Below the pieces are notes generated by a model. It made no database searches and was not told the DNA's origin. It saw only the letters and a program-made list of their open reading frames with translations. The translations under genes and the position numbers were made by a program. Positions 1-8,743 of a DNA stretch of 64,000 nucleotides are shown here, piece after piece; position 1 is the stretch's first letter, and every line of letters starts with the position of its first letter. The DNA is taken from positions 62,001 to 126,000 of the forward strand of contig NZ_LQOM01000030.1 of NCBI RefSeq assembly GCF_002101595.1, given 5' to 3'. The DNA is from Mycobacterium celatum. GTDB taxonomy: Bacteria > Actinomycetota > Actinomycetes > Mycobacteriales > Mycobacteriaceae.

Positions 1-1584
1 GATCAGGTTAAAGCCCTTGTAGTCGGCCCGGGCCACCTCGGTGCAGATGTCGTTGTAGACGGCGAATCCGCTGACGAACAACATGAATACGCGCGGCTTG
101 CCGGGAACGTTGGCGCCCAGGTACCAGGAATTCGCCTTGGGAAACAGGGTCGCCTCCGCCCGCTGGGTGCATTCGGCTATCCAGTTTTCCACCGCGTCCG
201 CGCTGGCTTCGATCGCGGTGTAGCCGTGCTGGTCGAGATAGCCAATGGCCTCGGCGATCCAGTTCACCTGCGCCTCGGCATGCAGCACCATATTGGCCAG
301 CACGCCCGGCGCGCCGGGTCCCGAGACGATGAAGAGGTTGGGGAACCCGTCCACACCCAGGCCCAGATACGTGCGGGGTCCGTCTTTCCAGTCGTCGCGC
401 AGTAATTCGCCATTGCGGCCGACGATGTCGATGTTGGCCAGTGCGCCGGTCATTGCATCGAAACCGGTGGCCAGGACGATCGTGTCCACGTCGTAATGCG
501 CATCGGTGGTGTTGATCCCGGTCGCGTCGATCGACTCGATCGGGGTCTTGCGCACGCTGACCAGCATGACGTGCGGCTTGTTGAACGTCTGAAAGTAGTT
601 GGTGTCAGTGCAGATACGTTTGGTCCCGATGGGATGGTCATGGGGGATCAGCAGGTCGGCGACGCCGGGGTCGTCGATGACGGCACGAACCTTCTCCTCG
701 TAGAACCGCTTGGCCTCCTCGTTGGCTGCCGGGTCGATCATCTGGTCGGGGAAGGTCTTGGAGAACAACACACCGCCGAGCTGCCAACGCTTTTCGAACG
801 CTGCTCGGCGCTCTTCGCGGGATACCTCCATCGTGTTGCGGGGGTGGGCGATATGCGGTGAGCCGCCGCCGCTGCGCCACGACAACCGGCGCCGCTCTGT
901 GTAGGTGGCTTTGATCTCGGCCATGTCCGCTTCGCTGAGCGGTTTGTTGCCGGCCGGGACGCTGAAGTTGGGGGTGCGCTGGAACACGTAGAGTTGCGCG
1001 GCTTGTTCAGCGATGACCGGAATCGATTGGATGCCAGATGATCCCGTGCCGATCACTGCGACACGTTGTGCGGTGAAGTCGACAGGCTCATGCGGCCAAT
1101 GGGCGGTGTGGTACACCTCGCCGGCGAAGGCGTCCAGGCCTGGGAAGGCGGGGGTGAGCGCAGCGGACAGGGAGCCGGTGGCCAGCAGGCAGAACCGGGC
1201 GGTGACAACCTCGCCGCCGTCTCTGGTCACCGTCCAGTGCAGGGTGTGCTCGCCGAGGACCGCCGAGGAAACGCGGGTGTTGAAGGTGATGTCCTTGCGG
1301 AGGTCCAGCTTGTCGGCGACCCAGTTGATGTAGCGGAGGATCTCGGCCTGCGTCGCATACTTTTCCGTCCAGTTCCACTCCTGCTGCAGCTTGTCGGAGA
1401 ACGAGTAGCAGTAGTCGACGCTCTCGACGTCGCAGCGACAGCCCGGATAGCGGTTGAAGTACCAGGTTCCGCCGACGTCGGGAGCGGCCTCGAAGACCCG
1501 CACCGCCAGCCCCTGCGAGCGCAGTTTGTGCAAGGCGTACAGACCGGCGAAGCCGGCGCCGACAACCACCGCGTCGAGTGTCAC
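1..1584 (-). CDS. Flavin-containing Baeyer-Villiger monooxygenase, 3' end outside window
   Basis: This is a class I (FAD plus NADPH) Baeyer-Villiger monooxygenase of the cyclohexanone/phenylacetone monooxygenase type, which inserts oxygen next to a ketone to give an ester or lactone. The N-terminal FAD fold has GAGFAG at residues 9-14. The family fingerprint FxGxxxHxxxW is intact at 153-163, and the second nucleotide-binding motif GTGSSG is at 179-184. The start is GTG at 1584; no other start lies just upstream in this frame, and no good ribosome site is visible. The 528 codons present are close to the usual 540, so only a short C-terminus is missing. It is divergent from the HsaA-like gene, which suggests shared control. 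The substrate is unknown; a steroid or terpenoid ketone is inference from the neighbours. Confidence 0.85.
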   Translation of the reverse strand, partial: MTLDAVVVGAGFAGLYALHKLRSQGLAVRVFEAAPDVGGTWYFNRYPGCRCDVESVDYCYSFSDKLQQEWNWTEKYATQAEILRYINWVADKLDLRKDITFNTRVSSAVLGEHTLHWTVTRDGGEVVTARFCLLATGSLSAALTPAFPGLDAFAGEVYHTAHWPHEPVDFTAQRVAVIGTGSSGIQSIPVIAEQAAQLYVFQRTPNFSVPAGNKPLSEADMAEIKATYTERRRLSWRSGGGSPHIAHPRNTMEVSREERRAAFEKRWQLGGVLFSKTFPDQMIDPAANEEAKRFYEEKVRAVIDDPGVADLLIPHDHPIGTKRICTDTNYFQTFNKPHVMLVSVRKTPIESIDATGINTTDAHYDVDTIVLATGFDAMTGALANIDIVGRNGELLRDDWKDGPRTYLGLGVDGFPNLFIVSGPGAPGVLANMVLHAEAQVNWIAEAIGYLDQHGYTAIEASADAVENWIAECTQRAEATLFPKANSWYLGANVPGKPRVFMLFVSGFAVYNDICTEVARADYKGFNLI

Positions 1585-1608
1585 GACGAAACGGTAGACC
1601 CATGTGCT

Positions 1609-1618
1609 TTGGGCCCAA
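1609..1618. promoter_or_regulatory. Short palindrome in the divergent promoter region 1585-1710
   Basis: The 126-base gap between the divergent monooxygenase and HsaA-like genes contains the perfect 10-bp palindrome TTGGGCCCAA, flanked by C at -2 and G at +2. It is a possible operator, but a short GC-rich palindrome is weak evidence in this base composition. No other structure is seen in the gap apart from the AAGGA ribosome site of the plus-strand gene at 1699-1703. Confidence 0.2.
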
Positions 1619-1710
1619 GGAGTTGCTTCCCGCTCATCGGGATCGCCCAAGGTGTCATCATCTCCGGCAGGAGACCATCTCTTCGCAGCCGACGACATAA
1701 GGACGACAGC

Positions 1711-2895
1711 ATGAGCGAGCGGGTAATCGACCGGGTGATGGACATCGCCGACCAGCTGCGCGAGCAGGCCGCGGAAGCCGAGAGGATCGGCCGGCTCACC
1801 GACGACACGGTCAAGCTGATGAGAGGGGCCGGCCTGATCCGGCTGCTGCAAACCAAGCAGTACCGGGGGTTTGAGGCCCACCCGCGCGAGTTCGCCGAGA
1901 CGGTGATGGCAACCGCGGCGCTCGATCCGGCCGCCGGGTGGATCGTCGGGGTGGTGGGCGTGCACCCCTACCAGCTGGCGTATGCGGATCCGAAAGTGCC
2001 CGCCGAAATTTGGGCCGACGACGTCGACACCTGGATGGCCTCTCCGTACGCGCCGCAGGGCGTGGCCAAGCCGGTCGACGGCGGCTACCTCTTCAACGGT
2101 CGCTGGCAGTTCAGCTCGGGCACCGACCACTGCGACTGGATCATCCTGGGCGCGATGCTCGGCGACGAGCAGGGCGTCCCGCTGATGCCGCCCCAGATGC
2201 TGCACATGGTCTTGCCCCGCAAGGACTACCAGATCGTCGAGGACTCGTGGAATGTGGTGGGGCTGCGCGGAACCGGGTCCAAGGACGTCATCGTCAAAGA
2301 CGCGTTCGTCCCGGCCTACCGGACCATGGACGCGACCAAGGTGATGGACGGCACCGCCCAGCGGGAGGCCGGGATGACCGAGCCGCTGTACCTGATGCCG
2401 TGGTCGACGATGTTCCCGCTGGGGATCACCGCCGCGGTCGTCGGCATCGCCGAAGGGGCACTGGCCGCTCACTTGGACTACCAACGCGAGCGGGTCGGCG
2501 CGACCGGAACCGCGATCAAGGACGACCCCTACGTGATGTACGCCATCGGCGAGGCCGCCGCCGACATCAACGCCGCCCGCCAGGAGCTGCTGGCCAACGT
2601 GGACCGCATCTACGACATCGTCGCTTCTGGGAAGGAGGTGTCGTTCGCCGACCGCGCCGCGGGCCGGCGTACCCAGATCCGGGCAGCGTGGCGTGCGGTG
2701 TCGGCGGTCGACGAGATCTTCGCCCGCTCGGGCGGTAATGCGGCGCGGATGGACAAGCCGCTGCAGCGATACTGGCGTGACGTGCATGTCGGCCACCTGC
2801 ATGCCATCCATGTGCCGGGCACCGTCTTCCACGCGTCGGCACTCAGCTCGCTGGGCATCGATCCACCCGAGGGTCCGCTGCGCGCTTTGATCTAG
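1711..2895 (+). CDS. HsaA-like flavin-dependent hydroxylase, oxygenase component
   Basis: This 394-residue protein has the acyl-CoA-dehydrogenase fold of two-component (group D) flavin monooxygenases and closely resembles HsaA, which hydroxylates 3-HSA to a catechol in steroid ring degradation. Shared signatures include SPYAPQG followed by VDGGYLFNG and FSSGTDHCDW (about residues 110-145), then VVGLRGTGSKDVIVKD. The start ATG follows AAGGA at 1699-1703; the open frame extends upstream to 1066 only as an antisense shadow of the monooxygenase. An extradiol dioxygenase gene lies 13 bases downstream, so a hydroxylase plus ring-cleavage pair is likely. No flavin reductase (HsaB type) is next to it, so FMNH2 must come from elsewhere. 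It may be an HsaA paralog for a different phenol. Confidence 0.8.
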   Translation: MSERVIDRVMDIADQLREQAAEAERIGRLTDDTVKLMRGAGLIRLLQTKQYRGFEAHPREFAETVMATAALDPAAGWIVGVVGVHPYQLAYADPKVPAEIWADDVDTWMASPYAPQGVAKPVDGGYLFNGRWQFSSGTDHCDWIILGAMLGDEQGVPLMPPQMLHMVLPRKDYQIVEDSWNVVGLRGTGSKDVIVKDAFVPAYRTMDATKVMDGTAQREAGMTEPLYLMPWSTMFPLGITAAVVGIAEGALAAHLDYQRERVGATGTAIKDDPYVMYAIGEAAADINAARQELLANVDRIYDIVASGKEVSFADRAAGRRTQIRAAWRAVSAVDEIFARSGGNAARMDKPLQRYWRDVHVGHLHAIHVPGTVFHASALSSLGIDPPEGPLRALI

Positions 2896-2908
2896 GAGGA
2901 ACCGGCAA

Positions 2909-3817
2909 GTGAGCGACCTGAAGAGCTTGGGCTACATCACCATTTCCACCAAAGACATCGAGCGTTGGCGGCACTTCGCCTTCGACGTGCTGGGCTTCGC
3001 CAAGGGCAGCGGACCCGACCCGTCAGCGCTGTATCTGCGGATGGACGAGCGCGCCGCCCGCCTCATCGTGGTGCCCGGTGAGACCGACCGGGTCCTCACG
3101 ATCGGCTGGGAAGTGCGCGACCACCCGGCGCTGCAGCGGGTGAAGGCGGCCCTCGACGGCGCCGGGATGCCGTTCAAGCAGCTGTCCGCCGACGAGGCCG
3201 ATGCCCGCCGGGTGGAAGAAGTGATCACTTTCGAGGACCCCGCGGGTACCACGCTCGAGGTGTTCCACGGTGCCGTGCTGGACCACAGCCCGGTCGTCAC
3301 GCCGTTCGGCGCGAAGTTCGTCACAGGCGATCAGGGCATGGGCCATGTCGTGGTGCCGGCCACCGATCCCAATGCGCTATTCGACTTCTACACCGAGGTA
3401 TTGGGGTTCCGTTCGCGCGGCGCGTTCCGGGTGCCGCTGCCGAAGGAGTTCGGCGCGGTGCGGGTGCGCTTCCTCGGGATCAACGAGCGGCACCACAGCC
3501 TGGCCATCGTCCCGGCCGCCCATCAGCGCGACCCGCGCCTGGTGCACATCATGGTCGAGGTCGACACCCTCGACGCGGTGGGCCAGGCGCTGGACCGGGT
3601 CAACGCCGGGGGATTCCAGTTGTCGTCGACGCTGGGGCGGCACACCAACGACAAGATGGTGTCGTTCTACGTGCGTGCGCCCGGGGATTGGGATATCGAG
3701 TTCGGCACCGACGGGATGCGGGTCGACGAAACATATTACACCGCAGAGGAAATCACCGCCGACAGCTATTGGGGGCATCAGTGGGTCGGTGAGATGCCCG
3801 CGGCCATGCGACTATGA
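2909..3817 (+). CDS. Extradiol ring-cleavage dioxygenase (VOC family, HsaC/BphC-like)
   Basis: A 302-residue type I extradiol dioxygenase made of two vicinal-oxygen-chelate modules (about 5-125 and 140-290), as in BphC and HsaC, which cleave catechols meta to the hydroxyls using Fe(II). The iron ligands are visible: His146 (GMGH), His213 (LVHI) and Glu264 (DIEFG). His195 and Tyr254 sit where the family keeps second-sphere catalytic residues. The GTG start follows a strong AGGAGGA at 2895-2901. It lies 13 bases after the HsaA-like gene, and its stop overlaps the next start by 4 bases (ATGA), so the three genes form an operon. It is the expected partner of the upstream hydroxylase; the catechol substrate is not known. 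Confidence 0.85.
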   Translation: MSDLKSLGYITISTKDIERWRHFAFDVLGFAKGSGPDPSALYLRMDERAARLIVVPGETDRVLTIGWEVRDHPALQRVKAALDGAGMPFKQLSADEADARRVEEVITFEDPAGTTLEVFHGAVLDHSPVVTPFGAKFVTGDQGMGHVVVPATDPNALFDFYTEVLGFRSRGAFRVPLPKEFGAVRVRFLGINERHHSLAIVPAAHQRDPRLVHIMVEVDTLDAVGQALDRVNAGGFQLSSTLGRHTNDKMVSFYVRAPGDWDIEFGTDGMRVDETYYTAEEITADSYWGHQWVGEMPAAMRL

Positions 3818-5280
3818 CGTCCGGCGCCGACGTCCACCCCGTCCCGGCCGTGTCCGTCACCTCTTGGGACCATGAGGCCGACGTCGTGGTGGCCGGATAC
3901 GGCGTGGCCGGCGCGGCCGCGGCGGTCGAAGCCGCTCGATCTGGCGCCGATGTCCTGGTACTGGAACGCACCGGATCCTGGGGCGGCGCGGCGGCCATGG
4001 CGGGCGGGTTCATCTATCTCGGCGGCGGCACACCACTGCAAAAGGCTTGCGGCTTCGACGATTCCGTCGACAACATGGCGGCGTTCCTGAACGTCGCCAT
4101 GGGACCGGGCGCCGACGGGGACCGCATCGCCGACTACTGCGCCGGCAGCGTCGACCACTTCAATTGGCTCGTCGACTGCGGCGTGCCGTTCAAAGCCGAG
4201 TTCTTTTCCGAACCCGGCTGGGAGCCGATGGGCGACCAGGGCCTGATGTACAGCGGCGGCGAAAACTCGTATCCATTCAACACGATCGCGACTCCTGCGC
4301 CGCGCGGTCACGTCCCGCAGATGTCGAACAAGAAACAGGGCGAGGCCAGCGCCGGCTACATGCTGATGAAACCGCTCGTGGAAACCGCGACCGCGGCAGG
4401 CGCTCGGGCGGTCTACGACGTGCGGGTGCAGCGACTGGTCGTCGAATCCAGCGGCCGCATAACGGGAATCTGCGCCCGGCAGTACGGCAACGAGGTGACG
4501 ATCCGCGCGCGCCGGGGGGTGGTGCTCGCGACGGGCAGCTTCGCCTACAACGACGCGATGGTGGCCCAGTACGCCCCGCGGATCGCCGGGCGCCCGGCCG
4601 CGTCGATCGAGCAGCACGACGGCCAGGCCATCCGGATGGCGCAGGCGCTGGGTGCGGATCTGGCCCACATGGACGCCACCGAGGTGGCGATCTTCATCGA
4701 CCCCCAGCAGCTGGTGCGCGGCATCCTGGTCAACGGCCGTGGTCAACGCTATGTCGCCGAGGACACCTATCCGGGCCGCATCGGGCAGCTCACGCTCTAC
4801 CAGCAGGACAACACCGCATATCTCGTCATCGACGAGACCGCGCAGAACGAGGCGATGGCGTCGCTGTCCCCGAAGTTGATGCTGCGTCCGCCGAGGTGGG
4901 TGTGCGAAACCGTCGCCGAGCTCGAGCAGGAGATGGGGCTCGCGCCCGGCTCGCTACAGGCCACTATTGCGGCCTACAACGACGGCGCCGCGCGCGGCGA
5001 GGATCCGCTGCTGCACAAGAAGGCAGAGTGGTTGCGGCCCATCGGATCTCCAGTGGGTGCGATCGATCTGCGCGACAGCACGGGCGGCTTCACGCTGGGC
5101 GGCCTGAAGACCACTCTGGATTCCGAAGTACTTCACGTCAGCGGGGAGCCGATCCCCGGTCTGTTCGCGGCAGGCCGCTGCACCGCCGGCCTGGCGGCGT
5201 GGGGTTACGCCAGCGGGATCTCGCTCGGCGACGGCAGCTTCTACGGGCGTCGCGCTGGCCGAGCCGCCGCCAAGGGCTGA
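3814..5280 (+). CDS. FAD-binding dehydrogenase, KstD/fumarate-reductase flavoprotein type
   Basis: This 488-residue FAD_binding_2 protein belongs to the fumarate reductase/3-ketosteroid-1-dehydrogenase superfamily. The FAD motif GYGVAG is at 28-33, with the ribose-binding Glu51 at the end of the second strand, and the C-terminal FAD-capping segment AAGRCTAGLAAWGYASG is at about 452-468. It is shorter than genuine KstD (about 560) and lacks the TYPGxG motif of that enzyme, though Tyr465 occupies a comparable place. It overlaps the dioxygenase gene by 4 bases and ends the three-gene operon. A desaturase or enoate-reductase role in the same pathway is likely, but which bond it acts on cannot be told. 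Confidence 0.7.
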   Translation: MTSGADVHPVPAVSVTSWDHEADVVVAGYGVAGAAAAVEAARSGADVLVLERTGSWGGAAAMAGGFIYLGGGTPLQKACGFDDSVDNMAAFLNVAMGPGADGDRIADYCAGSVDHFNWLVDCGVPFKAEFFSEPGWEPMGDQGLMYSGGENSYPFNTIATPAPRGHVPQMSNKKQGEASAGYMLMKPLVETATAAGARAVYDVRVQRLVVESSGRITGICARQYGNEVTIRARRGVVLATGSFAYNDAMVAQYAPRIAGRPAASIEQHDGQAIRMAQALGADLAHMDATEVAIFIDPQQLVRGILVNGRGQRYVAEDTYPGRIGQLTLYQQDNTAYLVIDETAQNEAMASLSPKLMLRPPRWVCETVAELEQEMGLAPGSLQATIAAYNDGAARGEDPLLHKKAEWLRPIGSPVGAIDLRDSTGGFTLGGLKTTLDSEVLHVSGEPIPGLFAAGRCTAGLAAWGYASGISLGDGSFYGRRAGRAAAKG

Positions 5281-5304
5281 GCACTTTCTGTAGATGTGAC
5301 AGCG

Positions 5305-5320
5305 ACCACACCTGTGTGGT
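5305..5320. promoter_or_regulatory. Candidate operator: 7-bp inverted repeat upstream of iclR-type gene
   Basis: ACCACAC-CT-GTGTGGT is a perfect 7-bp inverted repeat with a 2-bp spacer. It sits 25 bases after the flavoprotein stop and 51 bases before the regulator start, and is followed by an unusually AT-rich stretch (5321-5350) that could hold a promoter. IclR-family proteins bind short palindromes of this size, so autoregulation is the simplest reading. A weak terminator hairpin is the alternative, but no T-run follows directly. Confidence 0.45.
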
Positions 5321-5370
5321 ACAAACAGATATATTTCTATTAGTCATATGCTGCCGCGCAAGGAGGCGTC

Positions 5371-6198
5371 GTGAGCGTGACCGTGGAACCCACCACTCCC
5401 AGTGCCGTCATCGACCGAGTGTCGTTGGTGCTGAATGCTTTTGACGGCCCGGGTCGGCTGAACCTGGCCCAGATCGTGCGCCGCACCGGTCTGCCGCGCT
5501 CGTCGGCGCATCGGATGCTGGAGCGGCTGGTGCAACTACGTTGGCTGCGGCGTGACGGTCGCGACTACGAACTCGGCATGCGACCGGTCGAACTCGGATC
5601 GCTGGCCGTTCACCAGGACCGGCTGCACCGGGCGGCAGTCTCGCTGCTGCACGATCTGCACCGTGTCACAGGGCTGGTTGTCCATTTGGCCGTCCTGGAC
5701 GGCGCCGACGTCGTGTACCTGGAGAAGATCGGCGACCGGATGGCCGCCGCGATCCCCAGCCGAGTCGGGGGACGCCAGCCGGCGCACTGCACAGCGGTTG
5801 GCAAAGCGATCCTGGCGTACAACGACGGCGCCCACGCGGCCGATCTCGGTAACCGCAAGACCAGGTATTCGATCAGCAGTTCGGCGCAGCTGACCGCCGA
5901 ACTGGCCAAGGTTCGCGCCCGCGGGGTGGCGTTCGACCGAGAGGAGTCGTTGCCCGGATTCGGCTGTGTCGCTGCGCCGATCGGCGATCCGGGCGAGGCG
6001 ATTGCGGCGGTGTCGATATGCGGGCCGATGAGCCGGATGATGTTCGATCAGCGGATGGCCGCGCCGGTGCGGATGGCGGCAATGGGCATCTGGCACAACG
6101 TGGAAGACGGTCCGCAGCGGGTGGCGCCGACGCTGCAGCAGGTATGCCCATTGCGGGTAGAGCCGGGGCTGCGCGAACGAGCCCTGCAGTACGCATGA
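5371..6198 (+). CDS. IclR-family transcriptional regulator
   Basis: A 275-residue IclR-type regulator. The N-terminal winged helix-turn-helix covers about residues 10-70 (VLNAFDGPGRLNLAQIVRRT then PRSSAHRMLERL), followed by the effector-binding domain with the typical HCTAVGKAILAY segment near 140 and DREESLPGFGCVAAPI near 190. The GTG start follows AGGAGG at 5361-5366; the ATG at 5348 runs into a stop within nine codons. It lies between two KstD-type flavoprotein genes and is the obvious local regulator of the 1-8059 cluster, presumably responding to an aromatic or steroid metabolite. The palindrome at 5305-5320 may be its own operator. Confidence 0.85.
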   Translation: MSVTVEPTTPSAVIDRVSLVLNAFDGPGRLNLAQIVRRTGLPRSSAHRMLERLVQLRWLRRDGRDYELGMRPVELGSLAVHQDRLHRAAVSLLHDLHRVTGLVVHLAVLDGADVVYLEKIGDRMAAAIPSRVGGRQPAHCTAVGKAILAYNDGAHAADLGNRKTRYSISSSAQLTAELAKVRARGVAFDREESLPGFGCVAAPIGDPGEAIAAVSICGPMSRMMFDQRMAAPVRMAAMGIWHNVEDGPQRVAPTLQQVCPLRVEPGLRERALQYA

Positions 6199-6238
6199 GG
6201 CTCGACCCGCAAATCGCGGCCGATGTCTCGCCCCGAGC

Positions 6239-6285
6239 CTGTAGCTAGCGTGCCCGCCACTCGAACTTTTCCACGCTAACTACAG
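6239..6285. repeat. Long inverted repeat between iclR-type gene and second KstD-like gene
   Basis: Arms at 6239-6252 (CTGTAGCTAGCGTG) and 6272-6285 match as reverse complements at 13 of 14 positions, with a 19-base loop. It lies 41 bases after the regulator stop and 82 bases before the next start. It may be a terminator of the regulator gene or a two-half-site operator for the downstream gene. The short T-run after the right arm (TTT at 6286-6288) is weak. Confidence 0.5.
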
Positions 6286-6367
6286 TTTCGGCGCGGGGAA
6301 GCGAGAGCATCCCGCTGGCAGGGAAACCACATAACCATCGCCGATTCCGCGGCCTAGTGTCAGCAGC

Positions 6368-8059
6368 GTGACGGCCACAATCCCCGCCCGCTTGCCGGTC
6401 CGCGACATCACAGTCGACCTCCTGGTCGTCGGCTCCGGCACGGGGATGGCAGCGGCATTGGCCGCCCGCGAACGCGGATTGGACGTGCTGATCGTCGAGA
6501 AATCGTCCTATGTCGGCGGCTCGACCGCTCGCTCGGGCGGCGCATTGTGGTTGCCGGCAAGCCCGATTCTGAACGAGCAGGGCGCCGGAGACACCGTGGA
6601 GCGCGCCGAGACGTATCTCCGGTCGGTGGTGGCAGGTACGGCGCCTGCCGAACGATCCGCTAGTTACCTGCGCAACGTGACCGGGATGGTCGAGATGCTG
6701 CGGCGCACCACTCCGATCCGGTTCGCTTGGGCCAAGGACTATTCGGACTACCACCCCGAGGCACCCGGCGGCGCCGCAGCCGGGCGGACGTGCGAATGCC
6801 GACCGCTGAACTCCGCAATCCTCGGCGAGTACCGCAACCGGCTGCGACCCGGGCTCATGGAGCCCAAGCTTCCGATGCCCACGACCACCGCTGACTACCG
6901 GTGGATGAACCTGATGGCTCGCGTTCCGCGGCGGGGCATACCGACCATCGCCAAGCGCCTCGGCCAAGGAGTGGGCGGACTGCTGCTTGCCCGCCGTTAC
7001 GTCGCGGGCGGTCAGGCTTTGGCCGCCGGACTCTTGGCCGGCCTGCTGCGGGCGGGCATACCGATTTGGACCGACGCCGCGCTGCAGCGCTTGACCATTG
7101 ACGGCGGGCGCATCAGCGGCGCGGTGATAGGTCGCGACGGCCGCGAGGTGTCCGTCACTGCGCGCCGCGGCGTGGTTTTGGCGGCGGGTGGGTTCGACCA
7201 CAGCATGGCTATGCGGTGGAAGTTTCAGTCCGAATCACTCGGCGAGCACATGAGCCTGGGCGCCGAGACCAATACCGGCGATGCGATCCGTCATGCTCAA
7301 GACCTCGGTGCCGCAATCGATCTCATGGACCAGGCGTGGTGGTTCCCGGCCGTGGCGCCGCTGCCGGGCGGAGCCCCGTTCGTGATGTTGGCCGAGCGAG
7401 CGCTGCCAGGTTCACTGATCGTCGATCAGCACGGTACCCGATTCGCCAACGAGGCAACGGATTACATGTCGTTCGGCCAGTGCCTACTGGATCGGGAACG
7501 GTCAGGCAATCCGGTCGAATCCATGTGGCTCGTCTTCGACCAGCAGTACCGCAACAGCTACGTCTTTGCCGGTGAACTGTTTCCGCGTATGCCGATTCCA
7601 CGGGCGTGGTACCGGGCCGGCATCGCCCATCGGGCAGATGACGTGGGTGTACTCGGCGACAAGATCGGTATTCCCCGAACACAATTCACCGCGACCGTGA
7701 AGCGGTTCAACAAGATGTCACAAGCGGGACGTGACACGGACTTCCACCGCGGCGACAGTGCTTATGACCGGTACTACGGCGATCCGACCATCGCCCCGAA
7801 CCCGAATCTGCGCGCCCTCGATCAGGGGCCTTTCTACGCGGTCAAGATGGTGCTCAGCGACCTCGGCACCTGCGGCGGCCTGCGAGCAGATGACCATGCT
7901 CGGGTACTGCGCGAAGACGGCAGTGTCATCGAGGGCCTGTACGCGATCGGCAACACTGCCGCCAACGCGTTCGGGACCACCTATCCCGGCGCCGGTGCGA
8001 CTATCGCCCAGGGACTGGTGTACGGCTACATCGCAGCCCGCGCCGCCGCCGAAGCGTGA
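6368..8059 (+). CDS. KstD-like 3-ketosteroid delta1-dehydrogenase family flavoprotein
   Basis: At 563 residues this matches the length and layout of 3-ketosteroid delta1-dehydrogenase. It has the FAD motif GSGTGM at 22-27, the stretch GGSTARSGGALWLP (50-63), YSDYHPEAPGG (125-135), and the C-terminal TTYPGAG with Tyr539 and Gly543 spaced as the catalytic Tyr487 and Gly491 of the Rhodococcus enzyme. KstD removes the 1,2 hydrogens of ring A and, with KshA, opens ring B. In M. tuberculosis the main kstD lies elsewhere (Rv3537), so this is probably a paralog with another specificity. The GTG start has no strong ribosome site. Its stop abuts the end of the convergent padR-type gene. Confidence 0.75.
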   Translation: MTATIPARLPVRDITVDLLVVGSGTGMAAALAARERGLDVLIVEKSSYVGGSTARSGGALWLPASPILNEQGAGDTVERAETYLRSVVAGTAPAERSASYLRNVTGMVEMLRRTTPIRFAWAKDYSDYHPEAPGGAAAGRTCECRPLNSAILGEYRNRLRPGLMEPKLPMPTTTADYRWMNLMARVPRRGIPTIAKRLGQGVGGLLLARRYVAGGQALAAGLLAGLLRAGIPIWTDAALQRLTIDGGRISGAVIGRDGREVSVTARRGVVLAAGGFDHSMAMRWKFQSESLGEHMSLGAETNTGDAIRHAQDLGAAIDLMDQAWWFPAVAPLPGGAPFVMLAERALPGSLIVDQHGTRFANEATDYMSFGQCLLDRERSGNPVESMWLVFDQQYRNSYVFAGELFPRMPIPRAWYRAGIAHRADDVGVLGDKIGIPRTQFTATVKRFNKMSQAGRDTDFHRGDSAYDRYYGDPTIAPNPNLRALDQGPFYAVKMVLSDLGTCGGLRADDHARVLREDGSVIEGLYAIGNTAANAFGTTYPGAGATIAQGLVYGYIAARAAAEA

Positions 8060-8734
8060 TCAGTCCGGTTCCTCAGCGTTGGCCTTCTTCTCGATCTCGT
8101 ACCAGAATTCCGGTGTGGGCCAAGGAATTTTCTCGGGCCCGCCTTTCTGGGCCTGCGGGAAGGCGGCTTCGGCCTCGTCGAGCTCTTTGATCAGCTTCAG
8201 CGCGAGCTCGCGCTCGTTGGCGTAATACCGCTCGGCCCACTGCAACGCGACGCGGGCATATGCCCACGACGGATCCGCGCCGGCCCAGCGTGCGTCCTTG
8301 GCCGCCTTGCGGTGCATCTCGTCGGCATAGGTCACGTGTTCTTGCAGCACCTCTTTCAGCCGCGCCGGGTTGGTGAGATGTCCCAATGTCACCCGCAGCA
8401 GCGCGCCGTGCTTGAGCGTCGGCGGGTCGACCGGCGCCTCATTTGCCCACCGGGTCACTGCATCCAACCCTGCTTCGGTGATCTTGTACAGCCTGCGATT
8501 GCGTGTGCCGCCCGTGTTCTCGACGCGCGAGGTCACCAGCCCCAGCTGTTCGAGCTTCCTGAGCTCCGAATAGATCTGGCTGTAGGCGGGGCTGCCATAG
8601 TAGAAGCGCATGCTCCAGTCGATGAACTTTCGGATGTCATACCCGGAGAGTTCGTGCTCGTACGACAACATGCCGAGCAGCGCCCAGCTGGTCGCCGCAA
8701 GATTCGGCTTACCCCCCGGATCGCTGCCTTTCAT
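8060..8734 (-). CDS. PadR-family transcriptional regulator
   Basis: A 224-residue PadR/Vir-type regulator: a winged helix at about 12-95 (LLGMLSYEHELSGYDIRKF, YSQIYSELRKLEQLGLV, RRLYKITEAG) and a helical C-terminal dimerisation domain (about 110-200). PadR proteins usually repress genes for phenolic acid or drug detoxification and bind near their own promoter. Its start is 9 bases after the stop of the amidohydrolase gene, so the two are co-transcribed and the hydrolase is a candidate target. It converges with the KstD-like gene with no gap. A PadR-like protein (Rv3488) also stands just left of Rv3489-otsA in M. tuberculosis, but that one is about half this size. Confidence 0.8.
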   Translation of the reverse strand: MKGSDPGGKPNLAATSWALLGMLSYEHELSGYDIRKFIDWSMRFYYGSPAYSQIYSELRKLEQLGLVTSRVENTGGTRNRRLYKITEAGLDAVTRWANEAPVDPPTLKHGALLRVTLGHLTNPARLKEVLQEHVTYADEMHRKAAKDARWAGADPSWAYARVALQWAERYYANERELALKLIKELDEAEAAFPQAQKGGPEKIPWPTPEFWYEIEKKANAEEPD

Positions 8735-8743
8735 TTGCCCAGA

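Noticed and set aside
1066-1710. N-terminal extension of the HsaA-like protein by 215 codons
   Set aside because: The extension is the antisense of the Baeyer-Villiger monooxygenase; the ATG at 1711 has its own ribosome site and gives the normal family length.
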